A stretch of 64,000 bases of DNA from Agelas oroides. Taxonomy: Eukaryota; Porifera; Demospongiae; Agelasida; Agelasidae. Both the position numbers and the translations under genes were made by a program. Shown piece by piece: positions 46,146 through 58,643 of this stretch (position 1 is the first letter of the stretch; the number at the start of each line of letters is the position of its first letter). The DNA lies in NCBI GenBank assembly GCA_949130485.1, contig OX422199.1, positions 4,264,402-4,328,401 on the forward strand. Direction: 5' to 3'. The notes under the pieces are model-generated. The model made no database searches, had not been told where the DNA came from, and saw nothing but the letters and a program-made list of their open reading frames with translations.

Positions 46146-49137
46146 GGTTAAAACGGTAAAGAGGCCTGCACATGCTTCAGAGTATCTACTCGGAGGTTAA
46201 AATGGCGTTATCAGGTCTTTCCCGCATATAAGCAGGCTTCCACCAACCTCAGGGCCTCCACACCAATGACAACTGCTTTCTCGATCGTCTCTGGCACTTA
46301 AAACAGGCCTACACATTGTTCATAGCACGCCCTCGGCGGTTAAAGCAGCTTTATCCGGGCTTCTCGAACGTAAACTGGCTTGCACCAACCTCACACGGCC
46401 TACACAGCGGTGAACACTGCTTTCTCGATCATTTCTGGCACTTAAACAGGCCTACACGTGCTTCACAAGGCCTCCTCAGCGGTGACAACTGCCTTCTCCA
46501 TCTTCCCTGGCACATAAACAGGCCTACACGTGGTTCATAGCACGCTCTCGGAGGTTAAAACTGCTTTATCAGGATTTCCCGAACATGAACAGGCTTGAAC
46601 CAACCTCACACGACCAGCACAGCAGTGTAAACTGCTTTCTCGATCATGTCTGCCACTTAAAATTGTCTGCACGTCTTTCACTGTACCTCCTCGGTGGTTA
46701 AAACGTCGTTATCAGGTCTTTCCCGCACATAAACAAGGCTCCCACCACCCACACAGGGCCTGCAGAGCGGTGAAAACTGCTTTATCGATCATCTCTGGTA
46801 TATAACAGGCCTCCACGTGCTTCACAGCACCTCCTCGGAGGTTAAAACGGCGTTAAACTGTCTTGCACCAACCTCACAGGGCCTCGACAGCGGTGAAAAC
46901 TGCTTTTTCGATCTTGCCTGGCACTTAAAAAAAAGCCTTACACGTGCTTCACAGCACCTCCTCGCAGGTGAAAATGGCGTTATCAGATCTTTCCCGCACA
47001 TAGACAGGTTTCCACCAACCACACAGGGCCTCCACAGCGGTGAAAACTGCTTTCTTGATCTTCTCTAGCACTTGAACAGGCCTGCACGTCCTTCACCGTA
47101 CCTCATTGGAGGTTAAAACGGCGTTATCAGGTCTTCCGCGCACATAAACAAGCTTGAGCTAAGTTCACACGGCCAGCATAGCGGTGAAAACTGCTTTCTC
47201 GATCATCTCTGGCACTTGAACAGGCCTGCACGTGCTTCACACTACATCCTTGGAGTTTAAAACGGCGTTATCAGGTCTTTCCCGCACATAAACAGGCTGG
47301 CACGAGCTTCACAGGACCACATAAGTGGAGAAAACTGCTTTCTCGATATTCCTTGGCACTTCAACAGGACTACACGTGTTTCACATTACCTCCTCGGAGG
47401 TTAAAACTGTTTTCATAGGATTTCCAGCAGATAAACATGCTTGCAATAAGCTCACACGGCCACCACTGCGGTGAAACCTGCTTTCTCAATCATCACTGGC
47501 ACTTAAATAGGCCTGCACAGGCTTCACATTACACACTCGGAGGTTAAAACGGCGTTATCAGGTCTTTCCCACATATAAACAGGCTCCCACAAGCCACACA
47601 GGGCCTACAAATCAGTGAAAACTGCTTTCTCGATTCCCTCTGGCATTTAAACAAACCTAGACGTGATCCACAGCACTTCTTCGGAGGTTAAAACTGAAAT
47701 ATCGGGATTTCAAGCACATACAAAGGCTTGGACCAGCCTCATAGGACCTCCAAAGTGTTGAAAACTGACTTCAAGATCGTCCATGGCACTTAAACAGGCC
47801 TCCACGTGCTTCACAGTACCTCCTAGGAGGTTAAAACGGCGTTATCAGGTCTTTCCAGCACATAAACAGGGTTGCACAAACCTCACAGGGCCTCCACAGC
47901 GGTGAAAACTGCTTTCTCGATCTTCTGTGCAACTTAAACAGGACTGCACGTGTTTCACAGTACCTACTCGGAGACTAAAACGGCGTTATCAGAAATTTCC
48001 CGCAAAAAACAGGCTTGCACCAATCTCACAGGGCCTCCAAAGTGGTGAAAACTGCTTTCTCGATCCTCCCTGTCACTTAAATAAGCCTTAAACGTGCTTC
48101 ACAGCACTTCTTCGCAGGTTATAACTGCGCTATCAGGTCTTTCCCGCACATAAACAGCCTTCCACCAACCACACAGGGCCTCCACAACAGTGAAAACTGC
48201 TTTCTCGCTCTTCTTTGCCACCTGACCAGGCATGCACGTGCTTCACAGTACCTCCTTGGAGGTTAAAACGGCGTTATCAGGTCTATCGCACACATAAAGT
48301 AGATTGCACTAAGCTCAAACGGCCAGCACAACGGTGAAAACTGCTTCCTGGATCACCTCTGGCACTTAAACAGGACACCACGTGCTTCCCAGCACCTCCT
48401 AGGAGGTTAAAACGGTGGTATCAGGTCTTTCCAGCACATAAACAGGCTTCCACCTCACACACAGGGCTTCCACAGCGGTGAAAACCGCTTTCTCGATCTT
48501 GTCTGCCACTTAAACAGGCCAGCACGTGCTTCAGAGTACCTATTCGGAGGTTAAAACTGAGTTATCAGGTCTTTCCCGCATATAAACAGGCTTGCACCAA
48601 CCTCACAGGGCCTCCACAGCGGTGAAAACTGCTTTCTTGACCTTCTCTGGCACCTAAACAGGCTTGCACGTGCTTCACAGTACTACCTTGGAGGTTAATA
48701 CGTCGTTATCAGGTCTTTCCCGCACATAAACAGGCTTCCACCAACCACACAGGGCCTCCACAGCATTGCAAACTGCTTTCTCGATCTTCTTTGTCACTTA
48801 AAGAGGCCTCCACGTGCTTCACAGTGCCTACTCGGAGGCTAAAACGGCGTTATCAGGCCTTTCCCGCCTATAAACAGGCTTCCACCAACAACACAGGGCC
48901 TCCACAGCGGTGCAAACTGCTTTCTCGATCTTCTCTGCCACTTAAACAGGCCTACACGCGCTGCAACAGTACCTACTCGGAGGTTAAAACGGGGTTATCA
49001 GGCCTTTCCCGCACATAAACAGTCTTGCATCAGCCTCACAGGGCCTCCAAACCGGTGCAAACTGCTTTCTCGATCCTGTCTGGCAGTTAAACAGGCCTAG
49101 ATGTGATCCACAGCACTTCTTCGGAGGTTAAAACGGC

Positions 49138-50550
49138 GTTGTCCGCAAATAAACAGGCTTGCACCAACCTCACAGGGCCTCCACAAAGGTGAAAACTGCT
49201 TTCTCGATCCTACCTGGCACTTTAACAGGCCTACACATGGTTCATAGCACGCTCTCGGAGGTTAAAACTGCTTTATCAGGATTTCCGGAACATAAACAGG
49301 CTTGAACCAACCTCACACGACCAGCACAGCGGTGAACAGTGCTTTCTCGATCATCTCTGGCACTTAAACAGGCCTGAAAGTGCTTTCCAGCACCTCCTAG
49401 GAGGTTAAAACGGCGTTATCAAGTCATTCTCACATATAAACAGGCTTTCACCAACCACACACAGCCTCCACAGCGGTGAAAACTGCTTTCTCGATCACCT
49501 CTGCCACTTAAAAAGGCCTGCACGTCTTTCACAGTACCTCCTCAGAGGTTAAAACAGCGTTATCAGGTCTTTCCCGCACATAAACAGGCTCCCACCACCC
49601 ACACAGGGCCTCAAGAGCGGTGAAAACTGCTTTATCGATCATCTATGTCATATAACAGGCCTTCACGTGCTTCACAGCTCCGCCTCGGAGGTTAAAACGG
49701 CGTTATCAGATCTTTCCTGCACAGAAACAGGCTTGCACCAACCTCACAGTGCCTCCAAAGCGGTGAAAACTTCTTTCTCGATCCAGTCTGACATTTAAAC
49801 AGGCCTAGACGAGATCCACAGCACTTCTTCGGAGGTTAAAACGGCGTTGTCCGCAAATAAACAGGCTTGCACCAACCTCACAGGGCCTCCACAAAGGTGA
49901 AAACTGCTTTCTCGATCCTACCTGGCACTTTAACAGGCCTACACATGGTTCATAGCACGCTCTCGGAGGTTAAAACTGCTTTATCAGGATTTCCGGAACA
50001 TAAACAGGCTTGAACCAACCTCACACGACCAGCACAGCGGTGAACAGTGCTTTCTCGATCATCTCTAGCACTTAAACAGGCCTGCAAGTGCATTCCAGCA
50101 CTTCCTAGGAGGTTAAAACGGCGTTATCAAGTCATTCCCACATATAAACAGGCTTCCACCAACCACACACGGCCTCCACAGCGGTGAAAACTGCTTTCTC
50201 GATCACCTCTGCCACTTAAAAAGGCCTGCACGTCTTTCACAGTACCTCCTCAGAGGTTAAAACGGCGTTATCAGGTCTTTCCCGCACATAAACAGGCTCC
50301 CACCACCCACACAAGGCCTCCAGAGCGGTGAAAACTGCTTTATCGATCATCTATGTCATATAACAGGCCTTCACGTGCTTCACAGCTCCGCCTCGGAGGT
50401 TAAAACGGCGTTATCAGATCTTTCCTGCACATAAACAGGCTTGCACCAACCTCACAGGGCCTCGACAGCGGTGAAAACTGCTTTCTCGATCCTCCCTGGC
50501 ACTTAAACAAGTATACACGTGATTCACAGCACTTCGTCGGAGGTTAAAAC
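49138..50550. repeat. Higher-order repeat: two 708-bp five-monomer units
   Basis: A monomer with a 12-base deletion (GTTGTCCGCAAATAAAC) recurs at 49138 and 49846 with the same four neighbouring monomer types. A third diverged copy appears at about 50841, 996 bases after the second. 708 is 5 x 144 minus 12. Confidence 0.85.
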
Positions 50551-51399
50551 GGCGTTATCAGGTCTTTCCCGCTCATAAAAAGGCTTCCACCAACCACACA
50601 CGGCCTCCACAGCTGTGCAAACTGCTTTCTCGATCTTCTCTGCCACTTAAACAGGCCTCCACGTGCTTCACTGTACCTACTCGGAGGTGAAAACGGCGTT
50701 ATCAGGCCATTCCCGCACATAAACAGTCTTGCACAAACCTCACAGGGCCTCCAAAGCGGTGAAAACTTCTTTCTCGATCCAGTCTGACGTTTAAACAGGC
50801 CTAGACGAGATCCACAGCACTTCTTCGGAGGTTAAAACGGCGTAATTCGCAAATAAACAGGATTGCACCTACCTCACAGGGCCTCCACAACGGTGAAAAC
50901 TGCTTTCTCGATCCTCCCTGGCACTTAAACAGGCCTACACATGGTTCAAAGCACGCTCTCGGAGGTTAAAACTGCTTTATCAGGATTTCCCGAACATAAA
51001 CAGACTTGAACCAACTTCACACGACCAGCATAGCGGTGAACACTGCTTTCTCGATCATCTCTGGCACTTAAACAGGCCTGCAGGTGTTTTCCAGCACCTC
51101 CTAGGAGGTTAAAACGGCGTTATCAGGTCATTCCCGCATATAAACAGGCTTCCACCAACCATATACGGCCTCCACAGCGGTGAAAACTGCTTTCTCGATT
51201 ATCTCTGCCACGTAAAAAGGCTTGCACGCCTTGCACAGCACCTCCTAGGAGATTAAAACGGCGTTATCAGGTCTTTCCCGCACATAAACAGCTCCCACCA
51301 CCCACACAGGGCCTCCAGAGCGGTGAAAACTGCTTTATCGATCATCTCTGGCATATAACAGGCCTCCACGTGCTTCACAGCACCTCCTCGAAGGTTAAA

Positions 51400-52130
51400 A
51401 CGGCGTTATCAGATCTTTCCCGCACATAAACAGGCTTGCACCAACCTCACAGGGCCTCGACAGCGGTGAAAACTGCTTGCTCGATCATCCCTGGCACTTA
51501 AACAAGTATACACGTGATTCACAGCACTTCCTCGGTGGTTAAAACGGCGTTATCACGTCTTTCCCGCACATAAACAGGCTCCCACCACCCACACAGGACT
51601 TCCAGAGCGGTGAAAACTGCTTTATCGATCATCTATGTCATATAACAGGCCTCCACGTGCTTCACAGCACCTCCTCGGAGGTTAAAACGGCGTTATCAGA
51701 TCTTTCCCGCACATAAACAGGCTTGCACCAACCTCACAGGGCCTCAACAGCGGTGAAAACTGCTTGCTCGATCATCCCTGGCACTTAAACAAGTATACAC
51801 GTGATTCACAGCACTTCCTCGGTGGTTAAAACGGCGTTATCACGTCTTTCCCGCACATAAACAGGCTCCCACCATCCACACAGGACCTCCAGAGCGGTGA
51901 AAACTGCTTTATCGATCATCTATGTCATATAACAGGCCTTCACGTGCTTCACAGCTCCGCCTCGGAGGTTAAAACGGCGTTGTCACGTTTTCCCGCACAT
52001 AAACAGGCTCCCACCACCCACACAGGACCTCCAGAGCGGTGAAAACTGCTTTATCGATCATCTGTGGCATATAACAGGCCTCCACGTGCTCCACAGCACC
52101 TCCTCGGAGGTTAAAACGGCGTTATCAGAT
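51400..52130. repeat. Higher-order repeat: 287-bp two-monomer unit
   Basis: The variant AACTGCTTGCTCGATCATCC recurs 287 bases apart (51471 and 51758), paired with a monomer reading GTCATATAACAGG that is one base short. Confidence 0.82.
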
Positions 52131-52444
52131 CTTTCCCGCACATAAACAGGCTTGCACCAAACTCACAGGGCCGCGACAGCGGTGAAAACTGCTTTTTCTA
52201 TCTTCCTGGCACTTAAACAGGCCTACACAAGTTTCACAGCACCTCCTCGGAGGTTAAAACTGCATTATCTGGATTTCCCGCACATAAATAGGCTTGCACC
52301 AGCCTCACAGGACCTCAAAAGTGGTGAAAACTGCCTTCTCGATCGTCCTTGGCTCTTAAATAGACCTACACGTGCTTCACAGGGCCTCCACAGCGGTGAA
52401 AACTGCCTTCTCCATCTTCCCTGGCACTTAAACAGGCCTACACG

Positions 52445-52519
52445 GAAGTAAGACCATGTAAGAACAGCCTATGGCTGAATGGCCATTAAAGTTTCACTTC
52501 ACTTCACTTCACTTCCCAG
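52445..52519. mobile_element. Retroelement-like 3' tail with TTCAC repeats, copy 1
   Basis: About 70 bases (GTAAGAACAGCC, GGCTGAATGGCCATTAAAG, then TTCAC repeats) interrupt a monomer between its CACG and CTTCACAG blocks. A 5'-truncated unit with a simple-sequence tail fits a non-LTR retroelement or SINE end. Other copies lie at 52866-52943, 57377-57455 and 58566-58643. Confidence 0.6.
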
Positions 52520-52865
52520 CACTTCCTCGGAGGTTAAAACGGTGTTGTCAGGTCTTCCCCGCACATAAACAGGGTTACACGAGCTTCACAGGACCACCAC
52601 GGTGGAGAAAACTGCTTTCTCGACATTCCCTGGCACTTCAACAGGACTACAAGTGCTTCATACTATCTCCTCGGAGGTTAAAACTGCTTTCACAGGATTT
52701 TCAGCACATAAACATGCCTGCACTAAGCTCACAGGGCCTCCACAGCGGTGAAACCTGCCTTCTCCATATTCCCTTGCACTTAAACAGGCCTACACGTGCT
52801 TCACAGGGCCTCCACAGCGGTGAAAACTGCCTTCTCCATGTTCATTGGCACTTAAACAGGCCTAC

Positions 52866-52943
52866 ACGCAAGTATGACCACGTAAGAACAGCCTCTGGCT
52901 GAATGGCTATTAAAGTTTCACTTCACTTCACTTCACTTCACAG
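52866..52943. mobile_element. Retroelement-like 3' tail with TTCAC repeats, copy 2
   Basis: It has the same junctions with the satellite as copy 1 and a few base differences (GACCACGTAAGAACAGCCTC). Confidence 0.6.
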
Positions 52944-55900
52944 CACTCCCCGGAGGTTTAAACGGCGTTATCAGGTCTTTCCCGCACATAAACAGGCTTG
53001 CACCAACCTCACAGGGCTTCCACAGTGGTGAAAACTGCTTTCTCGACCCCCTCTGCCACTTAAACAGGCCTGCATGTGCTTCAGAGTACCTACTCGGAGG
53101 TTAAAACGGCGTTATCAGGTCTTTCCCGCATATAAGCAGGCTTCCACCAACCTCACAGGGCCTCCACACCAATGACAACTGCTTTCTCGATCGTATCTGG
53201 CACTTAAAACAGGCTTACACGTGGTTCATAGCACGCCGTCGGAGGTTAAAACTGCTTTATACGGACTTCCCGAACATAAACTGGCTTGCACCAACCTCAC
53301 ACGGCATACACAGCGGTGAACACTGCTTTCTCCATCATCTCTGGCACATAAACAGGCCTACACGTGCTTCACAGGGCCTCACAGCGGTAAAAACCGCTTT
53401 CTCCATCTTCCCTGGCACTTAAACAGGCCTACATATGGTTCGTAGCACACTCTCGGAGGTTAAAACTGCTTTATCAGGATTTCCGGAACATAAACAGGCT
53501 TCAACCAACCTCACACGACCAGCACAGCGCTGAACGCTGCCTTCTCGATCATCTCTGGCACTTAAACAGGCCTGCACGTGCTTCCCAGCATCTCTTAGGA
53601 GGTTAAAACAGCGTTATCAGGTCATTCCCGCATATAAGCAGGCTTCCACCAACCTCACAGGGCCTCCACACCAATGACAATTGCTTTCTCGACCGTCTCT
53701 GGCACTTAAAACAGGCCTACACATGGTTCATAGCACGCCCTCAGAGGTTAAAACTGCTTTATCCGGACTTCCCGAACATAAATTGGCTTGCACCAACCTC
53801 ACACGGCCTACATAGCGGTGAACACTACTTTCTCGATCATCTCTGGCACTTAAACAGGCCTCCACGTGCTTCCCAGCACCTCCTGGGAGGTTAAAACAGC
53901 GTTATCAGGTCTTTCCAGCACATAAACAGGCTTCCGCCTCCCACACAGGGCTTCCACAGCGGTGAAAACCGCTTTCTCGATCTTCTCTGCCACTTAAACA
54001 GGCCTGCACGTGCTTCAGAGTACCTACCAGGAGGTTAAAACGGCGTTATCAGCATATAAACCGGCTTGTACCAACCTCAAAAGGCCTCCACAGCTGTGCA
54101 AACTGCTTTCTCGATCTTCTCTGCCACTTAAACAGGCCTCCACGTGCTTCACAGTACCTACTCGGAGGTTAAAACGGCGTTATCAGGCCTTTCCCGCCTA
54201 TAAATAGGCTTCCACCAACAACAGAGGGCCTCCACAGCGGTGCAAACAGCTTTCTCGATTTTCTCTGCCACTTAAACGGTCCTCCACGTGCTGCACAGCA
54301 TCTACTTGGAGGTTAAAACGGCGTTATCAGTCCTTTCCCGCACATAAACAGGCTTGCACCAACCTCACAGGGCCTCCACAACGGTGAAAACTGCTTTCTC
54401 GATCCACCCTTGCACCTAAACAAGTCGACACGTGCTTCACAGCACTTCCTCGGATGTTAAAATGGCGTTATCAGGTCTTTCACGCACATAAACCGGCTTG
54501 CACCAACCTCACAGGGCCTCCAAACCGGTGAAAACTGCTTTCTCCATCGTGTCTGGCATTTAAACAGGCCTAGACGTGATCCACAGCACTTCTTCGAAGG
54601 TTAAAACGGCGTTATCAAGTCTTTCCCGCACATAAACAGCAATACACCTACCACACAGGGTCACGGAAGCGGTGAAAGCGGCTTTGTCGATCTTCTCTGC
54701 CACTTAAACACGCCTGCACGTGCTTCACTGAACCTACACGGATGTTAAAACGGCGTTATCAGGCCTTTCCTGCACATAAACAGGCTTGCACCAACCTCAC
54801 AGGGCTTCCACAGTGGTGAAAACTGCTTTCTCGATCTTCTCTGCAACATAAACAGTCTTACTCGGAGATTAAAACGGCGTTATCAGGAATTTCCCGCATA
54901 AAAACAGGCTTGCACCAATCTCACAGGGCCTCCACAGCGGTGAAAACTGCTTTGTCGATCCTCCCTGGCACTTAAACAAGCCATACACGTGCTTCACAGC
55001 ACTTCCTCTCAAGTTAAAACGGCGCTATCAGGTCTTTCCCGCACATAAACAGGATTCCACCAACCACACAGGGCCTCCACAACGGTGAAAACTGCTTTAT
55101 CACTCTTTTTTCCACCTGAACAGGCCTGCACGTGCTTCACAGTACCTCCTTGGAGGTTAAAACGGCGTTACCAAGTCTTTCGCGCATATAAACAAGCTTG
55201 AACTAAACTCAAAAGGCCACCACACCGGTGAAAACTGCTTTCACGATCATCTCTGGCACTTAAACAGGCCTCCACGTGCTTGCCAGTACCTCCTAGGAAG
55301 TTAAAACGGCGTTATCAGGTCTTTCCCGCACATAAACAGGTTTCCACCTCCCACACAGGGCTTCCACAGCGGTGAAAACCGCTTTCTCGATCTTCTCTGC
55401 CACTTAAACAGGCCTGCACGTGCTTCAGAGTACCTACTAGGAGGTTAAAACGGCGTTATCAGCATACAAACAGGCTTGCACCAACCTCACAGGGCCTCCA
55501 AAGTGGTGAAAACTGCTTTCTCCATCCTCTCTGGCACTTAAACAAGCATACACGTGATTCACAGCACCTCCTCGGAGGTTGAAACGGCCCTATCAGGTCT
55601 TTCCAACACATAAACAAGCTTCCACCAAACACACAGGGCCTCCACACGTGATCCATAGCACCTCCTCGAAGGTTGAAAAGGCCCTATCAGGACTTTACCA
55701 CACATAAACAGGCTTCCACCAAACACACAGGGCCTCCACAACGGTGAAAGCTGTTTTCTCGCTCTTCTTTGCCACTTAAACAGCCTTCACGTGCTTCACA
55801 GTACCTACTCGGAGGTTAAAACGGAATTATCAGGTCTTTCCCGCATATAAACAGGCTTGCACCAAACACACAGGGCCTCCACAGCGGTGAAAACTGCTTT

Positions 55901-56857
55901 CTTGATCTTCTCTGGCACCTGAACAGGCCTGCACGTGCTTCACAGTACTTCCTTGGAGGTTAAACCGGCGTTATCAGGTCTTTCGAACACATAAACAAGC
56001 TTGCACTAAGCTCAAACGGCCAGCACAACGGTGAAAACTGCTTCCTCGATCATCTCTGGCACTTAAACAGGCCTCCACGAATCTCCCAGCACCTCCTAGG
56101 AGGTTAAAACGGGGTTATCAGGTCTTTCCCGCACATAAACAGGCTTCCACCAACCACACAGGGCCTCCACAGCGGTGCAAACTGCTTTCTCGATCTTCTT
56201 TGCCACTTAAACAGGCTTCCACGTGCTCACAGTACCTCCTTGGAGGTTAAAACGGCGTTATGAGGCCTTTTCCGCCTATAAACAGGCTTCCACCAACAAC
56301 ACAGGGCCTCCACAGCGGTGCAAACTGCTTTCTCGATCTTCTCTGCCACTTAAAGAGGCCTGCACGTGCTGCACACTACCTACTCGGAGGTTAAAACGGC
56401 GTTACCAGGCCTTTCCCGCACATAAACAGGCTTGCACCAACCTCACAGGGTCTCCACAACGGTGAAAACTGCATTCTCGATCCTCCCTGGTACTTAAATA
56501 AGCCGACACATGCTTCACAGCACTTCCTCGGAGGTTAAAACGGCGTTATCAGGTCATTCCCGCACATAAACAAGCTTCCACCAACCACACAGGGCCTTCA
56601 CAGCTGTGCAAACTGCTTTCTCGATCTTCTCTGCCACTTAAACAGGCCTCCACGTGCTTCACACTACCTACTCGGAGGGTAAAACGGAGTTATCAGGCCT
56701 TTCCGGCTTATAAACAGGCTTGCACCAACCTCACAGTGCCTCCAAAGCGGTGAAACCTGCCTTCTCCATCTCCCTGGGACTTAAACAGGCCTACACGTTT
56801 TTTCACAGGGCCTCCACAGCGGTGAAAACTGCCTTCTCCATCTTCCCTGGCACTTAA

Positions 56858-57364
56858 CCCTTTACCAACCAATGACGCCATATGGTGTCGTCAGACTTTG
56901 GCCGCATGTTATCAGTTGGCGCAATCCGTTTTGAAGATGAGCTCTGCGCTAGCAGAAAGGGTGGGACAGGGGGAGGTGGGTGGGTGCACCGCTCTGGCTG
57001 ACAGTGCATGGCGGCGGTTGCAGCTGCCTGTAGAAAAGCCTTGGTCAATGCCGGGTGGGCCATTTGTCTGCTTTCTTGCACAAACGGGCGTAGAAAACGC
57101 TCCTTTCACCGTGTAGGCACTCCATTTCTGGCATTTTAGGCAGCTTTTAGTCTGGAGGAGCGTTCTCTGGTTGGAGGGCCCTGACTATTGAACGCTCGCT
57201 AATGAGTGGGTGTGTCCAAGGTCATGAACCTACAGAGAATGTGTCAATAAAGCTTTGAGTCAAGTTTCCAGTGCTAGCTCCAAGCAGAAGTGAAAATACG
57301 GACCATGGAAGGTATCCATAGCCTAATAAACACTTCCAGTAAATAGCCTACGGTTGTTAAAGAG
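56858..57364. mobile_element. piggyBac-type short element (TTAA site)
   Basis: It starts CCCTTTACCAACC and ends GGTTGTTAAAGAG, inverted with two mismatches. A perfect TTAA flanks it (56854-56857 and 57365-57368). The 507-bp interior has no transposase. It is inserted at the same CACTTAAACAGG position of a monomer as the element at 41097. Confidence 0.88.
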
Positions 57365-57376
57365 TTAAACAGGCCT

Positions 57377-57455
57377 ACACGTAAGTATGACCACGTAAGA
57401 ACAGCCTCTGGCTGAATGGCCATTAAAGTTTCACTTCACTCCACTTCACTTCACA
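57377..57455. mobile_element. Retroelement-like 3' tail with TTCAC repeats, copy 3
   Basis: It has the same sequence type and satellite junctions as the copies at 52445 and 52866, with one TTCAC changed to TCCAC. It lies just after the piggyBac-type element. Confidence 0.6.
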
Positions 57456-58178
57456 GCACTCCTCGGAGGTTAAAACGGCGTTATCAGGACTTTCCCGCAC
57501 ATAAACAGGCTTGCACCAACCTCACAGGTCATCCACAGTGGTGAAAACTGCTTTCTCGACCTTCTCTGCCACTTAAACAGGCCTGCACGTGCTTCAGAGT
57601 ACCTACTCGGATGTTAAAACGGCGTTATCAGGTCTTTCCCGCATATAAGCAGGCTTCCACCAACCTCACAGGGCCTCCACACCAATGACAACTGCTTTCT
57701 CGATCGTCTCTGGCACTTAAAACAGGCCTACACATGGTTCATAGCACGCCCTCAGAGGTTAAAACTGCTTTATCCGGACTTCCCGAACATAAACTGGCTT
57801 GCACCAACCTCACACGGCCTACACAGTGGTGAACACTGCTTTCTCGATCATCTCTCGTACTTAAACAGGCCTCCACGTGCTTCCCAGCACCTCCTAGGAG
57901 GTTGAAACGGCGTTATCAGGTCTTTCCAGCACATAAACTGGTTTCCGCTTCCCACACAGGTCTTCCATAGCGCTGAAAACCGCTTTTACAATCTTCTCTG
58001 CCACATAAACAGGCCTGCACGTGCTTCAGAGTACCTACTAGGAGGTTAAAACGGCGTTATCAGCATATAAACCGGCTTGTACCAACCTCAAAAGGCCTCC
58101 AAAGCTGTGAAAACTGCTTTCTCGATTCTCCCTGGCACTTAAACAAGCATACACGTGATGCACAGCACTTCCTGAGAG

Positions 58179-58643
58179 GCTCTGGCTGACAGTGCATGGC
58201 GGCGGTTGCAGCTGCCTGTAGAAAAGCCTTGGTCAATGCCGGGTTGGCCATTTGTCTCCTTTCTTGCACAAACGTGCGTAGAAAACGCTCCTTTCACCGT
58301 GTAGGCACTTCATTTCTGGCATTTTAGGCAGCGTTTAGTCTGGAGGAGCGTTCTCTGGTTGGAGGGCCCTGACTATTGAACGCTCGCTAATGAGTGGGTG
58401 CGTCCAAGGTCATGAACCTACAGAGAATGTGTCAATAAAGCTTTGAGTCAAGTTTCCAGTGCTAGCTCCAAGCAGAAGTGAAAATACGGACCATGGAAGG
58501 TATCCATAGCCTAATAAACACTTCCAGTAAATAGCCTACGGTTGTTAAAGAGTTAAACAGGCCTACACGTAGGTATGACCACGTAAGAACAGCCTCTGGC
58601 TGAATGGCCATTAAAGTTTCACTTCACTCCACTTCACTTCACA
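58179..58643. repeat. Recombined copy of 56991-57455 (half element plus tail)
   Basis: From GCTCTGGCTGAC onward the sequence copies 56991-57455 at an offset of 1188, including the right half of the piggyBac-type element and the TTCAC tail. The left half of the element is missing and the satellite is joined directly. This is a duplication by recombination, not a transposition. Confidence 0.9.
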
